Assembly (NCBI RefSeq): GCF_002001085.1
Contig: NZ_MUNU01000010.1
Coordinates: forward strand, 124,001 to 188,000
Length of the DNA stretch: 64,000 bases
Direction of reading: 5' to 3'
From: Rhodanobacter sp. B05
GTDB lineage: Bacteria; Pseudomonadota; Gammaproteobacteria; Xanthomonadales; Rhodanobacteraceae
The notes beneath the pieces are model-generated. The model worked only from the letters and a program-made list of their open reading frames with translations. It made no database searches and was not told where the DNA came from. The translations under genes and the position numbers were made by a program. Numbering within the stretch: the stretch's first letter is position 1; each line of letters opens with the position of its first letter. Of the stretch, positions 58,241-64,000 are shown in pieces.

Positions 58241-59746
58241 TCACGTCGCGCGACTGCTGCCATCCGCAGCGGAACCCTCGCGGCGCAACCCTTTCAGCCG
58301 CACATAGAGTTCGCGAAACACCGGCTGGCGCTGCGCGAGATATTCCTGGTGGCGGCCCGCATGCGGTTCCAGTACCTGCAGCACAGGCGGTTGTGGGCAG
58401 GCGGCCAAGGGATCCTTGTCGCCTTCCACCGCCATCCGCGCCAGACGCGCCGCGCCCAGCGCGGGACCGACGTCCCCACCGCTGTGCAACTGCAGCGGTC
58501 GGCCGAACATATCGGCCAGCATCTGCAACCAGTAAGTGCTGCGCGTGCCGCCACCAATGACGCTGACCGGTCCGGTGTCCACGCCGGCCGCGCGCACCGC
58601 CTCGATCCCGTCGAGCAGGCCCAGGCCCACGCCTTCCAGTACCGCGTGCACCATGTCTTCGCGCCGCGTGCCCGGCGTCAATCCATAGAACAGCCCGGTG
58701 GCATGCACGTCGTTGTGCGGCGTGCGTTCGCCACTGAGGTACGGCAGGAACCACGGCCGCTGCGCATGCATCGGTGCGACCGCGGCGGCTTCGAGCATGC
58801 TGCCGATGTCCGCATAGCCACCCCACCGCGCCGCCACATCCAGGCAACTGGCGGCGTTGAGCATCACCGACATCAGATGCCAGGTATCGGGCAACGCGTG
58901 GCAGAAGCTGTGCACGGCCTGTTGCGGCCGCGCATGAAAGCCGTCGGACACCGCGAAGAACACGCCGGATGTGCCCAGCGACAGCATCGCCTGACCTGGC
59001 CGAATCACGCCCATGCCAACCGCGCCAGCGGCGTTGTCGCCAGCGCCGGCGGCGATCGCCACCTCGCCCATCGACCAGCGTCGTGCCAGATCCTCGCGCA
59101 GATGACCGGTTACCCGCGGGCCTTCGACCAACGTCGGCATCTGCTCGTTGTCCAGACCGCAAGCAGCCAGCATGATCGGGCTCCAAGCCCGTCGTGCCAC
59201 GTCCAGCCACAGCGTGCCGGCGGCATCGGACGGGTCGGTCGCAAAATCACCGCTGAGCCGATAGCGCAGGTAGTCCTTCGGCAGCAGCACCTTGTCGATG
59301 CGGGCGAACACTTCGGGTTCATGCTTGCGCAACCACAGCAGCTTCGGCGCGGTAAACCCCGGCATCGCCAGATTGCCGGTGATCGCGCGGAAGTCCGCCA
59401 GGCTTTCCAGCTCGGCGCACTCGGCGTCGCTGCGCCCGTCGTTCCACAGGATCGCCGGGCGCAGCACCTGGCCGCGCGAATCCAGCAGCGTCGCTCCATG
59501 CATCTGCCCGCTGAGCCCGATCGCCTCGATCGCCGCGGGAGCAATATCCAGCTGCACAAGCTGCAGCAATAGCTGGTCCATCGCGCTCAGCGTGGCTTGC
59601 CACCACTGTTCCGGATCCTGCTCCGACCAGCGCGGATGCGGCTGCGACACGCTCAACGGCGCGAGCACGCTGGCGCGCAACGCACCGTCGCGATCGAGCA
59701 GCACCGCCTTGACAGCGGAGGTGCCGAGGTCGATGCCGACGAACAT
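58241..59746 (-). CDS. xylB: Xylulokinase
   Basis: This 501-residue FGGY-family kinase has GIDLGTSAVKAVLLD (phosphate 1), LSGQMHGATLLD, ILWNDGRSD, the GAGDNAAGAVG sugar-binding loop and GGGTRSTYWLQMLAD. It phosphorylates D-xylulose. It follows xylA with a 43-bp gap. The start at 59746 gives the family-typical MFVGIDLG; the ribosome site is weak. Confidence 0.95.
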   Translation of the reverse strand: MFVGIDLGTSAVKAVLLDRDGALRASVLAPLSVSQPHPRWSEQDPEQWWQATLSAMDQLLLQLVQLDIAPAAIEAIGLSGQMHGATLLDSRGQVLRPAILWNDGRSDAECAELESLADFRAITGNLAMPGFTAPKLLWLRKHEPEVFARIDKVLLPKDYLRYRLSGDFATDPSDAAGTLWLDVARRAWSPIMLAACGLDNEQMPTLVEGPRVTGHLREDLARRWSMGEVAIAAGAGDNAAGAVGMGVIRPGQAMLSLGTSGVFFAVSDGFHARPQQAVHSFCHALPDTWHLMSVMLNAASCLDVAARWGGYADIGSMLEAAAVAPMHAQRPWFLPYLSGERTPHNDVHATGLFYGLTPGTRREDMVHAVLEGVGLGLLDGIEAVRAAGVDTGPVSVIGGGTRSTYWLQMLADMFGRPLQLHSGGDVGPALGAARLARMAVEGDKDPLAACPQPPVLQVLEPHAGRHQEYLAQRQPVFRELYVRLKGLRREGSAADGSSRAT

Positions 59747-59789
59747 CAGCCGGACACCGCGTGCGGCCGGTCGTGCGTCGTCATCGCCA

Positions 59790-61106
59790 TCAACCGTGGA
59801 TGAAGCGGTTGACCAGATTCTCCAGCCGCTCCTGCTCGCCGCTGACGTGATGCGGGTTGAAGCCTTGCGCCAGTGCCTCCTCGCTGATGCTGGCCAGGCT
59901 GCTGGAACTGGCCAGGATGCGCTGGCCCAGCTCGCCGTCCCAGCCGGCGTAGCGACGTGCCTTGAGTTCGCCGAGCAGGTCGCGCTCGACCATGTCGGCG
60001 GCGCGCAGCAGCGCCACCGCCAGTACATCCATTGCGCCGATGTGGCCATGGAACAGGTCGGCCGGGCTGCTGCTCTGGCGACGCACCTTGGTGTCGAAGT
60101 TCATGCCGCCCTTGCCGAAGCCGCCGGCCTTGAGGATCTCGTACAGCACCAGCGTGCATTCCTCCACGCTGTTCGGGAACTGATCGGTATCCCAGCCGTT
60201 CTGCGGGTCGCCGCGGTTCGCGTCGATGCTGCCGAACACGCCCAGCGCGATCGCGGTGGCCACCTCATGGTGGAACGAGTGCCCGGCCAGGGTCGCGTGG
60301 TTGCCTTCGATGTTGGTCTTGATCTCGCCTTCCAGCTCGAAGTCCTTGAGGAAGCCGGCGACGGTAACGACGTCGTAGTCGTACTGGTGCTTGGTCGGCT
60401 CCTGCGGCTTCGGCTCGATCAGGATGTCGCCGTCGAAACCGAGCTTGTACTTGTGCTCGACCGCCATGTTCATGAAGCGGCCGAGCTGCTGGCGTTCGCG
60501 TTTAAGGTCGGTGTTGAGCAGGGTGTCGTAGCCCTCGCGGCCGCCCCACAGCACATAGTTGGCACCGCCCAGCCGCTGTGTGGCGGCCATCGCGTGCGCG
60601 ACCTGGGTCGTCGCGTAGGCGAACACTTCCGGCTGCGGATTGGTCGCCGCGCCGGCCGCGTAGCGCGGATGCGAGAACAGGTTCGCGGTGCCCCACAGCA
60701 GCTTCACACCAGTCTGCGCCTGCTTCGCCTCCAGCACGTCGACGATCCGCGCGAAGTTGTCCACGTACTCGCGCAGGCTGTCGCCCTCCGGTGCCGCGTC
60801 GGTGTCGTGGAAGGTGTAGAACGGCGCGCCGAGGCGGGCGAAGAAATCAAAAGCGGCATCGGCCTTGGCCAGCGCATTCGCCATCGGCTCGCCGGCGGCC
60901 TGCCACGGCCGCTCGAAGGTGGGCTGGCCGAACATGTCGACACCGGGCCACACGAAGCTGTGCCAGTAGCACACCGCGAAACGCAGGTGCTCGGCCATCG
61001 TCTTGCCGAGCACGCGCCGGCCGGCGTCGTAGTGGCGGAACGCCAGCGGTTGTTCCGTGTCCGGCCCTTCGTAGCGCACCGGCGCGATGGAATCGAAATA
61101 CGACAT
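59790..61106 (-). CDS. xylA: Xylose isomerase
   Basis: This 438-residue class II xylose isomerase has [10 protein letters not shown] (catalytic His/Asp), [43 protein letters not shown] and FDTKVRR. It converts D-xylose to D-xylulose. Start ATG at 61106 with AAGGAAA upstream; the longer frame to 61463 covers the control region and is not coding. It is the first gene of the xylA-xylB-transporter-GH43 operon. Confidence 0.97.
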   Translation of the reverse strand: MSYFDSIAPVRYEGPDTEQPLAFRHYDAGRRVLGKTMAEHLRFAVCYWHSFVWPGVDMFGQPTFERPWQAAGEPMANALAKADAAFDFFARLGAPFYTFHDTDAAPEGDSLREYVDNFARIVDVLEAKQAQTGVKLLWGTANLFSHPRYAAGAATNPQPEVFAYATTQVAHAMAATQRLGGANYVLWGGREGYDTLLNTDLKRERQQLGRFMNMAVEHKYKLGFDGDILIEPKPQEPTKHQYDYDVVTVAGFLKDFELEGEIKTNIEGNHATLAGHSFHHEVATAIALGVFGSIDANRGDPQNGWDTDQFPNSVEECTLVLYEILKAGGFGKGGMNFDTKVRRQSSSPADLFHGHIGAMDVLAVALLRAADMVERDLLGELKARRYAGWDGELGQRILASSSSLASISEEALAQGFNPHHVSGEQERLENLVNRFIHG

Positions 61107-61267
61107 GGAATTTCCTTGCGATGAACGGGTGGTGGGGACGGCGGCAGCGCTGCCACGACACCTTCGGGGAACGGGGTTGGACGCTTGCGGCGGCCGTTTC
61201 ATTCGGGACGGATCTCGTCGACCATGCATGCTGAATCGCGATTCATGCTGCGGGCAGCACGGGGGCA

Positions 61268-61325
61268 GCGCAATTACGAAATTGCCCAGAGCGACTGACG
61301 TTTCTTCTTTTGCACCTGCCGCAAA
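61268..61325 (-). promoter_or_regulatory. Conserved 58-bp regulatory element, copy A (xylA-xylR intergenic)
   Basis: It contains the perfect inverted repeat GCAATT-ACGA-AATTGC (61270-61285), followed by GTTTCTTCTTTTGCACCTGCCGC. It lies about 160 bp before xylA and 115 bp before xylR in the 333-bp divergent gap. Same-orientation copies precede the TonB receptor and the GH74 operon, so XylR is the natural candidate for binding. Confidence 0.75.
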
Positions 61326-61439
61326 GCCCCCGCACCCCCCATCCGGCCGTGCTAGCCTCGGGTCGAGCCGGGCCTGGCCCGGAGCACAATTGTTGGTCCT
61401 GGTGCGGGCATGCCGCCAGACCACCGCATGGTGACCGAG

Positions 61440-62630
61440 ATGAGCAATCCACATGGTGTCCATCGCATCGCGCTGCTGTTCAACGCGAACAAGGTGTACG
61501 ACCGGCAGATCATCGCCGGCGTCGGCGCATACCTGGCATCCACACGGGTCAGCTGGGACCTGTTCATGGAAGAGGACTTCCGCTGCCGATTGACCGGTCT
61601 GGCCGGCTGGTGCGGCGACGGCATCATCGCCGACTTCGACGATCCGCAGGTCTGCGCGGCGCTACGCGAAGTGAACGTGCCGGTGGTCGCCGTGGGCGGC
61701 TCCTATACCGATGCCTCGCGCTACCCCGAAGGCCTGCCCTACATCGCCACCGACAACGCCGCGATGGTGCGGCTGGGCTACGACCACCTGATCGAGCAGG
61801 GGCTGGAACACTTCGCGTTCTATTCGCTGCCGGCGGCACCGGCACACCGCTGGGCGGAAGAACGCGAGCGGTTGTTCGACAGCATGGTTGCGCGCGACGG
61901 CCTGAAGAGCTTCATCTACCACGGCCACGCCACCAGTGCGGCGGGCTGGAGCGATGCACTCGAGGCGCTGGTGGCCTGGCTGACATCCCTGCCGAAACCG
62001 GTCGGCATACTCGCGGCAACCGACGCGCGCGCGCGTCAGTTGCTGCAGGCCTGCATGATGGCGGACATCGCGGTGCCCGACGAAGTCGCCATCGTCGGCA
62101 TCGACAACGACCCGCTGGCACGCACGATGAGCCGCATCCCTCTGACCTCGGTGCAGCAGGGCACCGAGGAAATGGGCCGCACCGCCGCCCATCTACTACA
62201 CCGCATGTTGCATGGAGCAGACTGCAGCGATACCCGCGTGGTGGTGCCGCCACAAGGACTACACGTGGCCGCATCCAGCCTGCACCAAACCCGGCGAAAC
62301 CCACACGTGATGCGTGCACTGCACTACATCCGCCAATATGGCTGCCTCGGCATCCGCACTGAGCAGGTGGCGAACTACGTCGGCGTGTCGCGCTCACTGC
62401 TGGAAGAGCATTTCCGGCGCAGCCTCAAAACCAGCGTTCACCAGGAAATCCTGCGACACAAGCTGGAGTTCGCGCAGGAGCTGTTGCGCAGCGGCGAATC
62501 CAGCCTCGCGGATATCGCGGTGCGTTGCGGCTTCACCTCGGTGCAATACCTTTACACCGTATTCCGCCGCGAACTGGGCTGCACCCCCAAGGCGTACCAA
62601 GATAGTCTGCAAGGTGAGACTGTTGACTAA
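61440..62630 (+). CDS. xylR: XylR-type transcriptional regulator (sugar-binding plus AraC domain)
   Basis: This regulator of about 396 residues combines an N-terminal LacI-like periplasmic-binding domain ([20 protein letters not shown] to SSLHQ, about 1-285) with a C-terminal AraC double helix-turn-helix (about 290-390, with [20 protein letters not shown] and [25 protein letters not shown]). This is the architecture of E. coli XylR, which activates xylose genes on binding xylose. The start is uncertain among ATGs at 61410, 61428 and 61440. It is divergent from xylA. Confidence 0.9.
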   Translation: MSNPHGVHRIALLFNANKVYDRQIIAGVGAYLASTRVSWDLFMEEDFRCRLTGLAGWCGDGIIADFDDPQVCAALREVNVPVVAVGGSYTDASRYPEGLPYIATDNAAMVRLGYDHLIEQGLEHFAFYSLPAAPAHRWAEERERLFDSMVARDGLKSFIYHGHATSAAGWSDALEALVAWLTSLPKPVGILAATDARARQLLQACMMADIAVPDEVAIVGIDNDPLARTMSRIPLTSVQQGTEEMGRTAAHLLHRMLHGADCSDTRVVVPPQGLHVAASSLHQTRRNPHVMRALHYIRQYGCLGIRTEQVANYVGVSRSLLEEHFRRSLKTSVHQEILRHKLEFAQELLRSGESSLADIAVRCGFTSVQYLYTVFRRELGCTPKAYQDSLQGETVD

Positions 62631-62980
62631 GTCGCGAGGGATGCGGCCAACTCCACCAGTACGTTGCTGAACCGCGCCGCAGCCAGATAGGCGTGGCGAT
62701 CGCTGAACACGAAGTCGATCCCCAGTTCGTTAAGGCGAGGCAACGACGAGACCAGGAACGTAATCTCCGACCGGTCACGCCTTGCGACGCCACCCCAGCC
62801 GGTTCTAATGTTGTTGAGCATCGGCGAGTAGGGAGTGAAGTAGAACGGTACGTAATCCCCCAATGTGCCGGGGCAGGGTGGCGGCAACGGATGATCCCGT
62901 CGGCGGCCGATCAGATCGGCATTGCCGATCCCCACGAAGCTGGGGTCCTGCACGAGCGAACGAGCACAGTGCACCCCATG
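62627..62980 (-). pseudogene. darT: DarT-type ADP-ribosyltransferase toxin, internal fragment
   Basis: About 115 residues match the N-terminal half of DarT (DUF4433): VQDPSFVGIGNADLI, GTLGDYVPFYFTPYSPML, then VSSLPRLNELGIDFVFSDRHAYL. DarT modifies thymidine in single-stranded DNA. The start and the C-terminal half with the catalytic Glu are missing, and the frame ends in the last codon of xylR on the other strand. No darG antitoxin is present. The 5' end is fused to the integrase relic. Confidence 0.75.
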
Positions 62981-63408
62981 GGGTCTGCCACGGGCTGATG
63001 GCCAATCCAGGGAAAGGCGTGGTTCTCCAGCCGGTCGTGCTCCTTGGCGTACTGGCCCGGTGTCCACTCGCGCTGCTTCAACGCCAACCATTCCCGTGCC
63101 ACCACTTCAAAACTGTTCGCCGCGCGATCCAGCCCGGCGGCTTTAACGGCCTTGCGCTGCGCACTGGGATCTACCCCTGCAGCTATCAGTTTGCGGGCCT
63201 CCTCGCGCTTTTCACAGGCGTCCTTCAGGCCAGTGTCTGGGTAGGTGCCCATGCTCAAGGTCTTGCGCCGGCCATCAAACCGATAGTCAAACCGCCACCA
63301 GCGCGAACCGTTCGGATTCAAGAGCAGGTACATGCCGCCGCCATCGGTCATCTTGACCGGTTTGGCACCTGGCTTCGCGTTGCGTATGGCAGTGTCAGAA
63401 AGCGACAT
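62911..63408 (-). pseudogene. P4-type site-specific integrase, N-terminal fragment
   Basis: From ATG 63408 (MSLSDTAIRNAKPGAKP) the product shows the DUF4102 arm-binding domain: DGGGMYLLLNPNGSRWWRFDYR, then TLSMGTYPDTGLKDA, followed by the start of the core-binding domain (REWLALKQREWTPGQYAKEH). After about 143 codons (near 62980) it switches into out-of-frame darT sequence. The tyrosine recombinase domain is lost, so it cannot be active. It lies directly downstream of tRNA-Met, the usual place for such integrases. Confidence 0.85.
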
Positions 63409-63420
63409 GGCGGAGGCCCA

Positions 63421-63481
63421 TTGACGGTAGTTTTTTTGACGGTAGCAATCTCCCGTCAAATCTACCGCCTCGCGACGGTAG
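63421..63481. repeat. Short direct and inverted repeats before the integrase relic
   Basis: TTGACGGTAG occurs at 63421-63430 and 63436-63445, and GACGGTAG again at 63474-63481, with inverted forms (CCCGTCAA, CTACCG) between. Such clusters between a tRNA and a P4-type integrase gene are usually arm-type integrase or excisionase binding sites. That function is inference. Confidence 0.5.
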
Positions 63482-63515
63482 ATCGCATAGGACGGAATGC
63501 TACACCGCTGGACAC

Positions 63516-63562
63516 TAAAAAGGCCGGAACCGTTGCCGTAGCTACGTTTACCGGCCTTCTTT
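63516..63562 (-). terminator. Intrinsic terminator downstream of tRNA-Met
   Basis: AAGGCCGG (63520-63527) and CCGGCCTT (63551-63558) form an 8-bp stem; the loop itself contains the palindrome CGTAGCTACG. On the minus strand the stem ends in a short T-run. It is 22 bp past the tRNA 3' end. Confidence 0.55.
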
Positions 63563-63583
63563 GGATGTCACTGAACAACTAAT

Positions 63584-63660
63584 TGGTGGCTATGGGTGGA
63601 CTCGAACCACCGACCCCAGCATTATGAGTGCTGTGCTCTAACCAGCTGAGCTACATAGCC
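63584..63660 (-). tRNA. tRNA-Met (CAT), elongator
   Basis: On the minus strand a 77-nt gene runs from GGCTATG (63654-63660) to CATAGCC plus ACCA. The acceptor stem is a perfect 7 bp and CCA is encoded. It has the TAGCTCAG D-arm, anticodon loop CTCATAA and GGTTCGAGTCC T-loop. The sequence is close to the E. coli elongator tRNA-Met, and the paired first base pair (G-C) excludes the initiator type. Confidence 0.97.
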
Positions 63661-63840
63661 ATTGGGAACCCGCCGCAGGGCGATCGGAACGATCACGGGC
63701 GGGGCGCGGAAGTGTAGTGGGCCGGGCGCGCGGGTTCAAGTCGGCGGCTTGCTGGGGCTTTGCGGGCTGTGGTTGAATCGGGCACGAGGTCTGGCTGCGA
63801 TTCTGCTCCCGGTCCGTGGGGCATCGCCCCAGGAGACGAC

Positions 63841-64000
63841 ATGATTGATGTAGATGGCTACCGTCCGAACGTGGGGATCGTGCTGCTGAATGCAGACGGC
63901 CAGCTGTTCTGGGCGCGCCGGGTCAATCGTGATGGCTGGCAGTTTCCGCAGGGCGGCATGCGCACCGACGAGACGCCGCTGGAGGCGATGTACCGCGAGC
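63841..64000 (+). CDS. rppH: RNA pyrophosphohydrolase (partial, 3' end outside window)
   Basis: The frame starts with ATG at 63841 after AGGAGA and begins [17 protein letters not shown], the signature N-terminus of RppH/NudH. The start of the Nudix box is visible ([20 protein letters not shown]). RppH removes pyrophosphate from mRNA 5' ends to start decay. It is cut at the window edge. Confidence 0.96.
   Translation, partial: MIDVDGYRPNVGIVLLNADGQLFWARRVNRDGWQFPQGGMRTDETPLEAMYRE

Noticed and set aside
62631..63583. Search for a second copy of the tRNA-Met 3' end as attR
   Set aside because: No repeat of the tRNA 3' end was found within the window by eye; the distal attachment site is deleted or outside.

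Overview
Chromosomal window of a gammaproteobacterium, most likely Rhodanobacteraceae/Xanthomonadaceae (Rhodanobacter, Dyella or Luteibacter type). The GC-rich codon use, the atpIBEF(H) order, TonB-fed polysaccharide utilisation and the non-phosphorylative sugar pathways all suggest this. The assignment is inference; no rRNA gene is present.

Layout. 1-3.7 kb is housekeeping, all on the minus strand: the start of the F-type ATP synthase operon (atpI, atpB, atpE, atpF and the 5' part of atpH), a phasin and queD. 4.0-4.8 kb holds debris of a type I restriction locus. From about 5 to 61 kb almost everything serves plant cell-wall hemicellulose breakdown. The tail (62.6-63.7 kb) has a truncated P4-type integrase and a truncated DarT toxin next to an elongator tRNA-Met. 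rppH starts at the right edge.

The hemicellulose region has four blocks. (1) 5-21.5 kb, minus strand: two GH42 beta-galactosidases, a GH29 fucosidase, a GH43, an alpha/beta esterase, a GH51 arabinofuranosidase, aldose epimerase, an arabinose-type MFS transporter, alpha-ketoglutarate semialdehyde dehydrogenase and an AraD1-type dehydratase; a LysR regulator is divergent. (2) 22.6-31.5 kb: a frameshifted sugar dehydrogenase, L-arabonate dehydratase with a partial second copy, two GH27 enzymes, an IS110 relic and a GH127 beta-L-arabinofuranosidase. With block 1 this gives the non-phosphorylative route L-arabinose to alpha-ketoglutarate. (3) 31.6-48.8 kb: one tight minus-strand operon coding for xyloglucan depolymerisation (GH74, SGNH acetylesterase, GH35, GH3, GH31) followed directly by the De Ley-Doudoroff galactose pathway (dgoK, dgoA, dgoD, dehydrogenase, lactonase) and a GalP-type transporter. 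(4) 49.5-62.6 kb: GH43, a TonB-dependent receptor, another GH43, a xylose-type MFS transporter, xylB, xylA and the divergent regulator xylR.

How the parts fit: polymer fragments enter through the TonB receptor, periplasmic hydrolases release xylose, galactose, arabinose, fucose and glucose, and each of the first three has its own transporter and oxidative or isomerase pathway nearby. A gap-free 58-bp element lies upstream of three operons (xylA, the TonB receptor, and the GH74 operon) and probably defines a XylR regulon. The copy in front of the GH74 operon sits before what looks like the remnant of a second, deleted TonB receptor gene.
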